A DNA stretch of 64,000 bases from Actinacidiphila paucisporea (GCF_900142575.1 NZ_FRBI01000018.1:62001-126000); one strand, 5' to 3'. Shown: positions 1 to 10,291, counted from the first letter of the stretch. A program made the numbers and translations. The notes: a model not told the origin generated them from the sequence alone.

Positions 1-333
1 GCCGACGACGAGCCGGTCGCCCCGCTGCGCCACCCCGACGACGTCGCCCGCGGCCCGGTCAGCGAGGTCACCCTCGTTCTCGACGGCCGCACCTCCACCG
101 CGGCCCTGCCGACCGGCGCGACGATCCTGGACGGCGCCCAGCGGGTCCGCCCCGACCTGCCCTTCGCCTGCAAGGGCGGCGTCTGCGGCACCTGCCGCGC
201 GAGGATCACCGACGGCCGCGCCGACATGCGCCGCAATTTCGCCCTGGAAGCGGCCGAGGTCGAGGCCGGCTACGTGCTGACCTGCCAGTCCTTCCCGGCC
301 TCGCAGACCCTGACGGTCGACTACGACGCGTAG
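1..333 (+). CDS. paaE: Phenylacetyl-CoA 1,2-epoxidase reductase subunit PaaE, C-terminal part
   Basis: The gene enters from the left edge, so only the last 110 residues are visible. They form a plant-type [2Fe-2S] ferredoxin domain: C-K-G-G-V-C-G-T-C near residues 57-65 supplies three cluster ligands and the Cys in LTCQSFP the fourth. The segment MRRNFALE followed by a conserved Glu-rich stretch and GYVLTCQ is typical of PaaE (also called PaaK), the FNR/ferredoxin electron-transfer subunit that feeds the PaaABCD di-iron epoxidase in aerobic phenylacetate breakdown. The FAD/NADPH part and the other paa genes should lie to the left. Another class IA oxygenase reductase is possible, since only the ferredoxin domain is seen. 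Confidence 0.8.
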   Translation, partial: ADDEPVAPLRHPDDVARGPVSEVTLVLDGRTSTAALPTGATILDGAQRVRPDLPFACKGGVCGTCRARITDGRADMRRNFALEAAEVEAGYVLTCQSFPASQTLTVDYDA

Positions 334-400
334 GGCCTGCCGGGTGGATCTCCGCCGCGTCGCGGCGCCCGGCACGCACGTCCGCCGCGGCCGAGAGCCG

Positions 401-814
401 TCACGGCATCGGCTGGCCGCGGTCGTCGTAGTCGACCCGGGCCGCGGCCACCTCGGGCAGGTGTGCCTGCGACCACTCGGCGAGCGTGTGGAAGAGCGGC
501 GCCAGGCTCAGCCCCAGCTCGCTGATCTCGTACTCCACCCGGGGCGGCACCTCGGGGTGATACGTCCGGATGACCAGCCCGTCCCGCTCCATCTGCCGCA
601 GCCGCTGCGTCAGCACCTTCGGCGTGATGGTCCCGATCCGCCGCTCCAGCTCCACGAAGCGCTGCCGGCCGAACTCGTTGAGCACCCACAGGATCGGCGT
701 CGTCCACCGGCTGAACACCAGGTCGACGACGGGGCCGATCGGGCAGGGGTCGGCATGGGCCTTCCCCGCGGAGCGGCCGGCGGGGCGGGTGAGCGGGGGA
801 GCGGTGTCGGCCAT
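401..814 (-). CDS. HxlR-family winged-helix regulator
   Basis: A 137-residue protein with the HxlR core: an N-terminal D-P-C-P-I segment carrying the Cys (about residue 24) that is conserved in the family and in some members senses thiol or aldehyde stress, then the winged helix with WTTPILWVLNEFGRQRFVELE and LTQRLRQMERDGLV (recognition helix) and the wing E-V-P-P-R-V-E-Y-E. It is divergent from a DHA2 exporter whose start is 71 bases away, and a perfect 10-base palindrome lies between them. Inference: it represses the exporter and perhaps itself. The inducer cannot be read from sequence. Confidence 0.9.
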   Translation of the reverse strand: MADTAPPLTRPAGRSAGKAHADPCPIGPVVDLVFSRWTTPILWVLNEFGRQRFVELERRIGTITPKVLTQRLRQMERDGLVIRTYHPEVPPRVEYEISELGLSLAPLFHTLAEWSQAHLPEVAAARVDYDDRGQPMP

Positions 815-849
815 GCAGGGTGCCTCCGGAACGGGTAGTCACTATCCTC

Positions 850-859
850 TAGGTACCTA
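850..859. promoter_or_regulatory. Candidate HxlR operator between regulator and exporter
   Basis: The perfect palindrome TAGGTACCTA sits in an AT-richer patch of the 71-base divergent intergenic region, immediately 5' of a TATATT hexamer (861-866) that could be the -10 of the exporter promoter. HxlR regulators bind such short dyads between divergent genes. The site is inferred from position and symmetry only. Confidence 0.5.
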
Positions 860-885
860 CTATATTCGCGCGCTAGCGTCATCCC

Positions 886-2337
886 ATGACACTCGCCGCC
901 GCTTCCCAGCGCCGCCGTCCCTCCCGCGCCCCGGTCACCGAACGACCGGGCCTCATCCTGGCCTTCCTCTGCGTGGTGCAGTCGATGGTCTACCTGGACG
1001 TCACTATCGTCAACGTGGCTCTGCCCTCGATCCAGGGCAGCCTCGGCATGGCCGACGGCGACCTGCAGTACGTCGTCACCGCCTACGGCACTGTTCTCGG
1101 CGGCTTCCTGCTGCTCGGTGGCCGTCTCGCCGACATCCTCGGGCGGCGCAGGCTGCTGCGTATCGGCGTGGCACTCTTCGGGGCGGGCTCGCTGGTCGCC
1201 GGTATCGCCCACGACCCCGGCGTCCTGGTCACCGCACGCGCCGTGCAGGGACTCGGCGCCGCCCTGACCGCGCCCGCCGCCCTGTCCACCCTGACCACCG
1301 TCTACGGCGAGGGCGCCGCCCGCAACAAGGCCCTGGGCATCTGGGGCGCCCTGGCCGGCGTCGCCTCCGTCCTCGGAGTGCTCTTCGGCGGGCTGCTCAC
1401 CCAGGGGCCCGGCTGGCGCTGGGTGTTCTTCATCAACGTGCCCATCGCGGTCGCCGCGGTCGTGCTCGCGCCCTATGTGGTGCCCGAGAGCCGGCTTCCC
1501 CAGACGAGGCGGCGCTTCGACACGGCGGGCGCGGTGAGCCTCACGGCCGGACTGCTGCTGCTCATCTACACCCTCGACCAGGCCGTCAACGTCGGCTGGT
1601 CCGCCGCCAGGACCATCAGCGGGCTCACCGGTGCCGCGGTGCTGCTCGCGGCGTTCGTGACCGTCGAGCTGCGCGCGGAGGCGCCGCTGCTGCCGCTGCG
1701 GATCTTCCGGCTGCCGACGCTGCGCGCCGCGAACCTCGCCATGGCGCTGATGCTCGGCGCGATGCTGACGCTCTTCTTCTTCGCCAGCCTGTTCATGCAG
1801 CAGGTGCTCGGCTACGACGCGTTGCGGACCGGGCTCGCCTACGTCCCGCTGGCCCTCGCGGTGGTCGTCGGCGCCGGGTTGGCGTCCGGTCTGGTCGCCA
1901 AGTTCCCGGCCAAGCCGGTCCTGATAACCGGCCTCGCCCTCAGCGCGGCGGGCCTGCTCGTCCTGGCCCGCCTGCCGGTCTCCGCGGCCTACGCGCCGGA
2001 CGTCCTGCCGCCCTTCCTGCTGGTCGGCGTCGGCCTCGGCATGTCGCTGGTCCCGGTGCAGATCGCCGCGGCCACCGGGGTGCCCGAGCAGGAGGCCGGT
2101 ACGGCGGCGGGCCTGATCAACACCAGCCAGGAAGCGGGGGGTTCGGTGGGGGTGGCGATCGTCTCGACCGTGGCCTACACCCGCATCGGCCACGCGATGT
2201 CCGGCCCCGGCCACCCCGCCCTGCGGTCCGCCAGGGCGACCGGCTTCCACGAGGCCTTCCTCCTCGGGTCCGGCTTCGCGCTGGCCGCACTCGTGGTGGC
2301 GGTGCTCCTGCTGCCGCGCGTGCGACCGTCCGTGTGA
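886..2337 (+). CDS. DHA2-family MFS drug exporter (EmrB/QacA type)
   Basis: A 483-residue membrane protein of the 14-helix DHA2 family, which exports hydrophobic drugs in exchange for protons. Visible features: MVYLDVTIVNVALPSIQ in helix 1 (motif D1 with the conserved Asp), LLLGGRLADILGRRRLL (motif A, loop 2-3), RAVQGLGAALTAPAALS (motif B) and the motif C-like stretch GALAGVASVLGVLFGGLL. The divergent HxlR regulator suggests induction by a toxic compound. The substrate is unknown. The ATG at 886 was chosen because it opens directly onto the helix-1 leader and lies just downstream of the putative -10. Confidence 0.92.
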   Translation: MTLAAASQRRRPSRAPVTERPGLILAFLCVVQSMVYLDVTIVNVALPSIQGSLGMADGDLQYVVTAYGTVLGGFLLLGGRLADILGRRRLLRIGVALFGAGSLVAGIAHDPGVLVTARAVQGLGAALTAPAALSTLTTVYGEGAARNKALGIWGALAGVASVLGVLFGGLLTQGPGWRWVFFINVPIAVAAVVLAPYVVPESRLPQTRRRFDTAGAVSLTAGLLLLIYTLDQAVNVGWSAARTISGLTGAAVLLAAFVTVELRAEAPLLPLRIFRLPTLRAANLAMALMLGAMLTLFFFASLFMQQVLGYDALRTGLAYVPLALAVVVGAGLASGLVAKFPAKPVLITGLALSAAGLLVLARLPVSAAYAPDVLPPFLLVGVGLGMSLVPVQIAAATGVPEQEAGTAAGLINTSQEAGGSVGVAIVSTVAYTRIGHAMSGPGHPALRSARATGFHEAFLLGSGFALAALVVAVLLLPRVRPSV

Positions 2338-2343
2338 CCTCCG

Positions 2344-2389
2344 CCCTGCCGTGCCGGTCCGGGGGCCGTCCCCGCGTCCGGCGGCAGGG
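2344..2389. terminator. Stem-loop between convergent genes
   Basis: CCCTGCCG (2344-2351) pairs with CGGCAGGG (2382-2389), and further GC pairing is possible inside. It fills the 52-base gap between the stop codons of the convergent exporter and LysR genes, so it probably terminates both transcripts. No U-tract is present, as is common in high-GC actinomycetes. Confidence 0.5.
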
Positions 2390-3283
2390 TCAGGAGCGCA
2401 GGCCGGTGGCGGCGGTGAGCAGCACGTTTTGCAGGACGCGGGCCGCTCGCGGCGGCGCCACGTCGCTGCGGTGCGCCAGCGCCACCGTCCGCCGCAGTCC
2501 CGGCCGCGCCAGCGGTGTCACGCGCAGGTCGTGGCCCGCGCGGGTGGCGACCATCCGCGGGACCACCCCGATTCCCAGCCCCGCACGGACGAAGCCGAGC
2601 ACCGCGTCCATCTCGCCGCCCTCGACGGTGAGGTACGGCTCGAAGCCGGCCGCCCGGCACGCCGCGAGCGTCAGGTCCCGCAGGTCGTAGCCGTGGCGGA
2701 ACATCACCATCGGCCGACCTTCGAGGTCGGCGATCCGCAGCGGCGAGGCCGGCGCCTCGTCGCCGGCGGAGGAGACGACGACCAGGTCCTCCTGGAAGAG
2801 CTCCACCGTGGTCAGCGCCGGCGACGGGCTCGGCAGCGGCAGGACCACGAGCGCGAGGTCGAGCGCCCCGCGGGCCAGGTGGCGCACCAGGTCGTGGGAA
2901 CCGCCCTCCTCGATGATCAGCCGGATGCCCGGGTGCCGGTCGTGGAAGGTGCGCAACACGTCGGGCAGCAGGCCGGTGGCCAGGCTCGGGGTGGCGCCGA
3001 GCCGGACCCGGCCCCGGCGCAGCTGCGCCAGTTCCAGCACCTCGTGCCGGGCGGTGTCCGCGTCGGCGAGGATCCGCCGGGCCAGCGGCAGCAGCGCCGC
3101 ACCGGCGTCGGTGAGCGTGATGTTGCCGCGCGCCCGGCTGAAGAGCGCGGCGCCCAACTCCTTCTCCAGCGCCTTGATCTGCTGGGACAGCGAGGGCTGC
3201 GAGACGTGCACCGCCTCGGCGGCCCGGGTGAAGTGCCGGGCGTCGGCGACGGCCACGAAATAGGCCAGCTGCTGGAACTGCAT
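2390..3283 (-). CDS. LysR-family transcriptional regulator divergent from sdhCAB
   Basis: 297 residues with the standard LTTR layout: N-terminal winged helix (QLAYFVAVADARHFTRAAEAVHVSQPSLS; the recognition helix is around residues 27-36), a linker helix, then a periplasmic-binding-like effector domain from about residue 90. It is transcribed away from sdhC across 94 bases that contain a perfect 10+10 inverted repeat with a T-N11-A core, the classic LTTR autoregulatory site. Inference: it controls the alternative succinate dehydrogenase/fumarate reductase operon, perhaps in response to a C4 acid. The effector is not deducible. Confidence 0.93.
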   Translation of the reverse strand: MQFQQLAYFVAVADARHFTRAAEAVHVSQPSLSQQIKALEKELGAALFSRARGNITLTDAGAALLPLARRILADADTARHEVLELAQLRRGRVRLGATPSLATGLLPDVLRTFHDRHPGIRLIIEEGGSHDLVRHLARGALDLALVVLPLPSPSPALTTVELFQEDLVVVSSAGDEAPASPLRIADLEGRPMVMFRHGYDLRDLTLAACRAAGFEPYLTVEGGEMDAVLGFVRAGLGIGVVPRMVATRAGHDLRVTPLARPGLRRTVALAHRSDVAPPRAARVLQNVLLTAATGLRS

Positions 3284-3299
3284 GCCCTCACGATAACCC

Positions 3300-3322
3300 G
3301 TCGATAGGTATCACCTATCGAC
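3300..3322. promoter_or_regulatory. LysR-type operator (perfect inverted repeat)
   Basis: Two 10-base arms, GTCGATAGGT (3300-3309) and ACCTATCGAC (3313-3322), are separated by ATC. The centre ATAGGTATCACCTAT (3304-3318) fits the LTTR consensus T-N11-A embedded in a dyad. It lies 16 bases upstream of the LysR start and 55 bases upstream of the sdhC ATG, which suits both autorepression and activation of sdhCAB. Confidence 0.75.
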
Positions 3323-3339
3323 TCCAGCTCAATCATGTC

Positions 3340-3370
3340 TTGGACCACTGGACATTCCCCGCCGTAGCGT
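3340..3370 (+). promoter_or_regulatory. Possible sdhC promoter giving a leaderless mRNA
   Basis: TTGGAC (3340-3345) and TAGCGT (3365-3370) are separated by 19 bases. A start 7-8 bases after the -10 would fall at or next to the sdhC ATG at 3378, and no Shine-Dalgarno sequence precedes that ATG. This is the usual arrangement of leaderless actinobacterial transcripts. The spacing is longer than ideal, so this is tentative. Confidence 0.35.
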
Positions 3371-3377
3371 CGTGTCC

Positions 3378-4082
3378 ATGGCACTGGCAACGCGGACGGA
3401 CCGGCGGCCGTCGATGGCCCGTACGGTCTGGGGATCGACCGTCGGCAAGAAGGCGGTCATGGCGGTGAGCGGCCTGGTGATGCTGCTCTACCTGGTCGTC
3501 CACATGTTCGGCAACCTCAAGATCTTCTTCGGTCCCGGCACCTTCGACAGCTACGCCCACTGGCTGCGCACCCTCGGCGAACCCTTCCTGCACTACGAGT
3601 GGGCCCTGTGGATCATCAGGGTCGGCCTGGTCGTCGCGGTCGTGGCGCACGGCGTCGCCGCCTACCAGCTCAGCCGGCGCGATCTGCGCTCCCGGCCGGT
3701 CGGCTACGTCCACACCAAGGCCCGCAGCAGCTACGCGACCCGGACCATGCGCTGGGGTGGGGTGATCCTCGCCCTGTTCATCGTGTGGCACCTGCTCGAC
3801 CTGACCACCGGCACCGTCCAGCGCGGCTTCGTGCCCGGCCACCCGTACCACAACGTCGTCGCGGCCTTCCACGACTGGTGGAACAACGCCATCTACATCG
3901 TCGCGATGCTCGCCCTCGGCCTGCACGTCCGGCACGGCTTCTGGTCCGCCGCCCAGACCCTCGGCGCCGGCAGCGCCACCCGGAACCGGGTGCTGAAAGG
4001 CACCGCCAACGCCCTCGCCCTGGTGCTGACAGCCGGCTTCGTCGCCGTCCCCGTCGGCGTCATGACCGGACTCGTGAGCTGA
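3378..4082 (+). CDS. sdhC: Succinate dehydrogenase/fumarate reductase cytochrome b subunit
   Basis: A 234-residue integral membrane protein of the b558-type SdhC/FrdC family with about five hydrophobic helices, which anchors SdhAB and passes electrons to quinone through haem b. Histidines suited to haem binding occur within or near helices (VVHMFGN, VWHLLDL, LHVRHGFW). It is the first gene of sdhCAB; sdhA begins 9 bases after its stop. An in-frame GTG at 3372 is the alternative start. I prefer the ATG because neither has a Shine-Dalgarno sequence and the -10 position suggests a leaderless transcript. Confidence 0.9.
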   Translation: MALATRTDRRPSMARTVWGSTVGKKAVMAVSGLVMLLYLVVHMFGNLKIFFGPGTFDSYAHWLRTLGEPFLHYEWALWIIRVGLVVAVVAHGVAAYQLSRRDLRSRPVGYVHTKARSSYATRTMRWGGVILALFIVWHLLDLTTGTVQRGFVPGHPYHNVVAAFHDWWNNAIYIVAMLALGLHVRHGFWSAAQTLGAGSATRNRVLKGTANALALVLTAGFVAVPVGVMTGLVS

Positions 4083-4091
4083 AGTGATGAC

Positions 4092-6037
<1,946 letters not shown>

Positions 6038-6041
<4 letters not shown>

Positions 6042-6787
6042 AGCTCACCCTGCGCATCTGGCGCCAGCACGACACCGAGGCGCCCGGCGGCATGGCCACC
6101 TACGACGTCGACGGCATCTCGCCCGGCATGTCCTTCCTGGAGATGCTCGACACCCTCAACGAGCGCCTCACCGTCGAGGGCGAGGAGCCGGTCGCCTTCG
6201 ACCACGACTGCCGCGAGGGCATCTGCGGCGCGTGCAGCCTGGTCATCAACGGCGAGGCGCACGGCCCGGAGCGCACCACCGCCTGCCAGCTGCACATGCG
6301 GTCCTTCCGCGACGGCGACACCATCGACGTCGAGCCCTGGCGGGCCGCCGCCTTCCCCGTGGTGCGCGACCTGGTCGTGGACCGGGCCGCCTTCGACCGG
6401 ATCATCCAGTCCGGCGGCTACGTCAGCGTCCCCACCGGCTCCGCGCCCGAGGCGCACGCCACCCCGGTGCCCAAGGCGGCCGCTGACAGCGCCTTCGAGC
6501 ACGCCGAGTGCATCGGCTGCGGCGCCTGCGTGGCCGCCTGCCCCAACGGCTCCGCGATGCTCTTCACGTCCGCGAAGGTCAACCACCTGGGCGCCCTGCC
6601 GCAAGGGGCGCCGGAGCGCGAGACCCGGGTGCTCGACATGGTCGCGCAGATGGACGCCGAGGGCTTCGGCGGCTGCACCCTGGCCGGCGAGTGCGCCACC
6701 GCCTGCCCCAAGGGCATTCCGCTCACCTCGATCACCGCCATGAACAGGGAGTGGCTGCGCGCGTCGCGCAAGGTGCCCAGAAGCTGA
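6038..6787 (+). CDS. sdhB: Succinate dehydrogenase/fumarate reductase iron-sulfur subunit
   Basis: 249 residues carrying electrons from FAD to the membrane subunit. The N-terminal ferredoxin domain has C-R-E-G-I-C-G-A-C and a later C-Q-L for the [2Fe-2S] cluster. The C-terminal helical domain has C-I-G-C-G-A-C followed by AACPNG ([4Fe-4S]) and [12 protein letters not shown] ([3Fe-4S] with the second cluster's last ligands). All cluster residues are present, so the enzyme should be intact. The start overlaps the sdhA stop by four bases. It is the last gene of the operon. Confidence 0.96.
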
Positions 6788-6908
6788 GTGCCCCGGCTGC
6801 GGAAACACCGGTCCGCCGCGGCTGCCGCCACGAAATACGGTTGCCGCCCGCGCGAGCGCTCTGCTGTAGTCGGAAGGTCAGCCGCAGCCGACCCGAGGAG
6901 CAGTGATC

Positions 6909-7019
6909 ATGCGCGGTCCCGTCATGCCACCCCAGACAGGAATGACTCCCTATCTTGAGGACATGACCGGCTGTGCCTTCGCTCAACCTCGGCATTCTCG
7001 CGCACATCGACGCAGGTAA
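6909..7019 (+). CDS. Short upstream ORF overlapping the ribosome-protection GTPase start
   Basis: A 36-codon ORF (begins MRGPVMPPQTG, ends SRAHRRR) preceded by the strongest Shine-Dalgarno sequence here, GAGGAG (6895-6900), 8 bases before the ATG (an in-frame GTG lies at 6903). It runs 47 bases into the start of the TetM/Otr-like gene in another frame and ends at a TAA at 7017. Leader peptides that couple translation to antibiotic stress are known upstream of tet(M)-type genes, so a regulatory role is plausible. It has no recognisable domain and may be chance. Confidence 0.35.
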   Translation: MRGPVMPPQTGMTPYLEDMTGCAFAQPRHSRAHRRR

Positions 7020-9009
7020 GACCAGCCTCACCGAACGGCTGCTGTACTCCGCAGGAGTGATCGACACGATCGGCAGCGTCGACCGGGGCAGCACGCTGAC
7101 CGACTCCCTCGCGCTGGAGAGGCAGCGCGGCATCACCATCAAGTCCGCCGTCGTCTCCTTCACGCTCGGCGGCACCACCGTCAACCTCATCGACACCCCC
7201 GGCCACCCCGACTTCATCGCCGAGGTCGAGCGGGTGCTCGGCGTCCTCGACGGAGCGGTGCTCGTGGTCTCCGCGGTGGAGGGCGTCCAGCCGCAGACCG
7301 CGGTCCTGATGCGGACGCTGCGCCGGCTGCGCATCCCGACGCTGGTCTTCGTCAACAAGCTGGACCGCCGCGGCGCCGACCTGGACCGTACGCTGGCCGG
7401 CATCGCCGCCCGGCTGACCCCCGACGTCGTCCCGCTGGCCGCCGCCGAGGCGCAGGGCACCAAGGACGCGGCGGCGGCGCTCTACGACGGCGCCGACACC
7501 GGCTTCACCGCCCGGCTCACCGAGCTGCTGGCCGGCCACGACGACGACCTGCTCGCCGCCTGGGTGCGCGACGGCACCCTGCCGTACCCGCGGCTGCGGC
7601 GGGCGCTCGCCGCGCAGACCGGCCGGGCACTGGTGCACCCCGTCTACGCCGGCTCCGCCGTCACCGGCGCCGGTGTGGACGCGCTGATCGACGGTATCGC
7701 GGAACTGCTGCCGGGCTCCGGCGGCGACCCCCGCGGCCCGCTCGGCGGCAGCGTGTTCAAGATGGAGCGCGGCCCCGCCGGCGAGCGCATCGCGTACGTC
7801 CGGCTGACCTCGGGCACCCTGGCCGTCAGGGACCGGGTGCCGGTGTACCGGGACGGCGCGGGCGTGGGGGAGGGCAGGATCACCGCGCTCAGCGTCTTCG
7901 ACCGGGGCGGCGACGTGCCCGCCGCGTCGGCCGCGGCCGGCCGGATCGCCCGGGTGTGGGGCCTGGGCGAGGTGCGGATCGGCGACATCGTCGGCGAAGC
8001 GGCCGGCACGCCGGGGGCGGCGCACCACTTCGCCCCGCCCAGCCTGGAGACCGTGGTCGTCGCCCGCAGGCCCGCCGACCGCGCCGCCCTGCACACCGCG
8101 CTCGGGCAGCTCGCCGAGCAGGACCCGCTGATCAACCTGCGGCGGGACGAGGACCGCGGGGAGATCGCCGTCTCCCTCTACGGCGAGGTGCAGAAGGAGG
8201 TCATCCAGGCGACGCTGGCCGACGACCACGGGGTGGACGTCGACTTCCGGGAGACGACCACGATCCACATCGAGCGGGTCACCGGCAGCGGTTCCGCCGT
8301 CGAGTTCATCAAGAAGGACCCCAACCCCTTCCTGGCGACCGTGGGCCTGCGGATCGACCCGGCGCCGCCCGGCAGCGGCGTCGCGTGGCGCCGCGAGGTC
8401 GAACTGGGCTCGCTGCCCTACTCCTTCTTCGTCGCCGTCGAGGAGACGGTGATGTCCACCCTGGCCCAGGGCCTGTACGGGTGGCAGGTCACGGACTGCA
8501 CGGTCACCATGACGCACTCGGGCTACTCGGCCCGGCAGAGCCATGCGCACGCCGTCTTCGACAAGAGCATGTCGAGCACCTCGGGCGACTTCCGCAACGT
8601 CACCCCGCTGGTGCTGATGGAGGCACTGCGGCAGGCCGGCACCCGGGTGCACGAGCCGATGCACCGCTTCACCGTCGAGTTGCCGTCCGACGCGCTCGGC
8701 GCGGTGCTGCCCGCACTGTCCCGGCTGCGGGCGGTGCCGCGCGCCCCCGCCCCCACGCGGTCCGGGGGCTGGCTGCTGGAAGGCGACATCCCGGCCGCCC
8801 GGGTGCACGACCTGGAGCAGCAACTGCCCACCCTCACCAGCGGCGAAGGCGCCCTGGAGACGGTCTTCGACCACTGGGCACCGGTCCACGGCGAGATTCC
8901 GCTACGCCCCCGCAGCGGCCCCGACCCGCTCGACCGCAAGGAGTACCTGCTGCGGGTGCAGCGCCGACTGGGAGCCGCACCGTCCCGTCCCACGGCGGGC
9001 CGTGCTTGA
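6973..9009 (+). CDS. TetM/Otr-like tetracycline-resistance ribosomal protection GTPase
   Basis: 678 residues resembling elongation factor G. G1 is AHIDAGKTS (about residues 10-18), G2 RGIT, G3 DTPGHPDF, G4 NKLDRRGAD and G5 near YAGSAVTGAGVD. Beta-barrel domain II and the EF-G domain III-V-like C-terminus follow, with YSARQSHAHAVFDK and the domain IV region. The family displaces tetracyclines from the 30S A site by GTP hydrolysis; intrinsic Streptomyces members include OtrA. The GTG start is chosen because it opens directly on the G-domain strand and has TTGAGG 12 bases upstream. Chromosomal base composition suggests a resident gene, not a recent import. Whether it confers resistance cannot be told. 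Confidence 0.88.
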   Translation: MPSLNLGILAHIDAGKTSLTERLLYSAGVIDTIGSVDRGSTLTDSLALERQRGITIKSAVVSFTLGGTTVNLIDTPGHPDFIAEVERVLGVLDGAVLVVSAVEGVQPQTAVLMRTLRRLRIPTLVFVNKLDRRGADLDRTLAGIAARLTPDVVPLAAAEAQGTKDAAAALYDGADTGFTARLTELLAGHDDDLLAAWVRDGTLPYPRLRRALAAQTGRALVHPVYAGSAVTGAGVDALIDGIAELLPGSGGDPRGPLGGSVFKMERGPAGERIAYVRLTSGTLAVRDRVPVYRDGAGVGEGRITALSVFDRGGDVPAASAAAGRIARVWGLGEVRIGDIVGEAAGTPGAAHHFAPPSLETVVVARRPADRAALHTALGQLAEQDPLINLRRDEDRGEIAVSLYGEVQKEVIQATLADDHGVDVDFRETTTIHIERVTGSGSAVEFIKKDPNPFLATVGLRIDPAPPGSGVAWRREVELGSLPYSFFVAVEETVMSTLAQGLYGWQVTDCTVTMTHSGYSARQSHAHAVFDKSMSSTSGDFRNVTPLVLMEALRQAGTRVHEPMHRFTVELPSDALGAVLPALSRLRAVPRAPAPTRSGGWLLEGDIPAARVHDLEQQLPTLTSGEGALETVFDHWAPVHGEIPLRPRSGPDPLDRKEYLLRVQRRLGAAPSRPTAGRA

Positions 9010-9085
9010 CGCTGCTCGGACGACCTGCCTACCGTCGACAGCGTCGCACCATGGACGGAACCGCCCACCCACATACGGAGATGTC

Positions 9086-9454
9086 ATGGAACGCACCGTC
9101 AAGATCCCCGGCCCCGACCACCCCATCACCGTCGAGCCCCACCCGTCGCGGGTCGTCGTCCGGGCCGGCGGGCAGGTCGTCGCCGACACCACGCGGGCGC
9201 TGACCCTGCGTGAGGGGTCCTACCCGCCGGTGCACTACATCCCGCTGGACGACGTCCAGCCCACCGCCCTGGTGCCCAGCGACACCGTGACGTACTGCTC
9301 CTACAAGGGCGACGCGTCGTACTTCTCGCTGGTCACCACGGACGGCACCGTCGCCGACGCGGTGTGGACGTACGACAAGCCCTACGACGCCGTCGCCGCC
9401 ATCGCCGGGCACGTCGCCTTCTACCCGCAGCACGTGGAGCTGGCCGGGTCCTGA
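9086..9454 (+). CDS. DUF427 domain protein
   Basis: A 122-residue protein that is a single DUF427 domain: ERTVKIPGPDHPITVEP at the N-terminus, then RVVVRAGGQVVADTTRALTL, YIPLDDV, TYCSYKGDASYFSL and AVWTYDKPYDAVAAIAGHVAFYP. The family is common in actinobacteria; no biochemical role is established. The ATG at 9086 has CGGAG five bases upstream, which favours it over upstream in-frame codons. It follows the GTPase by 76 bases and may share or have its own promoter. Confidence 0.9.
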   Translation: MERTVKIPGPDHPITVEPHPSRVVVRAGGQVVADTTRALTLREGSYPPVHYIPLDDVQPTALVPSDTVTYCSYKGDASYFSLVTTDGTVADAVWTYDKPYDAVAAIAGHVAFYPQHVELAGS

Positions 9455-9541
9455 CCGACGGGCCCGCGCGGGTCCGCGATGAATTCCCTCGGACGCCGGT
9501 GTCTTTACTGACGAGGCATTTCCGGCAACCGAGGAGAGAAC

Positions 9542-10291
9542 ATGTCCGTCAACGAGCCGGCGGGAACCACCGTCGTCGTCACCGGCGCGGGGCGCGGCTT
9601 CGGCCGGGGCATCGCGACCGCGTTCGTCCGGGCGGGGGCCAGGGTCGTCGGCCTCGCCCGGGACGCGGACGCCCTGGAGAAGCTGCGGGCCGAGCTGGGC
9701 GAGGCCTTCGTGCCCGTACGGGGCGACGCCACCGACCCGGTGCTGGCCGAGGAACTGCTGCTGCGCCACACCCCCGGGACCGTGGTGCTCAACGCCGGGG
9801 CCGCGCCGGTCCTGCGGCCGATCCAGGACCACACCTGGGAGACCTTCCGCACCACCTGGGATGTCGACGTCCAGCAGGCCTTCCACTGGGTGCGCGCCGC
9901 CCTGCGGCTGCCGCTGCCGCCCGGCAGCACGGTGGTGTCCCTCTCCAGCGGCGCCGCCCTGCGCGGCTCCCCGCTCAGCGGCGCTTACGCGGGCGCCAAG
10001 GCCACCGTCCGCTTCGTGTCCGAATACGCCGCCGCCGAGTCGCGGCGGCAGGCGCTGGGCATCCGCTTCCGCGCTGTCCTGCCCGGGCTGACCCCGACCA
10101 CCGACCTCGGCCGCGAGGCCGCGGCGGCCTACGCCGCCTACCAGGGGGTCGACACGGACGCCTTCGTGCGGGCGATGGGCCCGCTGCTCACCCCGGAGAA
10201 GGCCGGCGCGGCCATCGTGTCGCTGGTCGATGGGGGCGACGGGGACGCGCTGGCGTACGCGCTGTCCGCCGAGGGTCTGCAGCCGCTGTGA
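9542..10291 (+). CDS. Short-chain dehydrogenase/reductase
   Basis: 249 residues with the classical SDR Rossmann fold: TGAGRGFGRGIA (TGxxxGxG cofactor motif, about residues 13-24), LNAGA (NAG motif), S-S-G-A-A with the catalytic Ser region, and the Y-x-x-x-K pair as AYAGAKAT. The cofactor is probably NAD(P)(H); the substrate is unknown. GAGGAGA lies 5-6 bases before the ATG. Neighbours do not indicate a pathway. Confidence 0.9.
   Translation: MSVNEPAGTTVVVTGAGRGFGRGIATAFVRAGARVVGLARDADALEKLRAELGEAFVPVRGDATDPVLAEELLLRHTPGTVVLNAGAAPVLRPIQDHTWETFRTTWDVDVQQAFHWVRAALRLPLPPGSTVVSLSSGAALRGSPLSGAYAGAKATVRFVSEYAAAESRRQALGIRFRAVLPGLTPTTDLGREAAAAYAAYQGVDTDAFVRAMGPLLTPEKAGAAIVSLVDGGDGDALAYALSAEGLQPL

Noticed and set aside
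6973-9009. Recently acquired tetracycline-resistance element
   Set aside because: No transposase, integrase or repeats nearby, and base composition matches the neighbours. It fits an intrinsic Otr-like gene.
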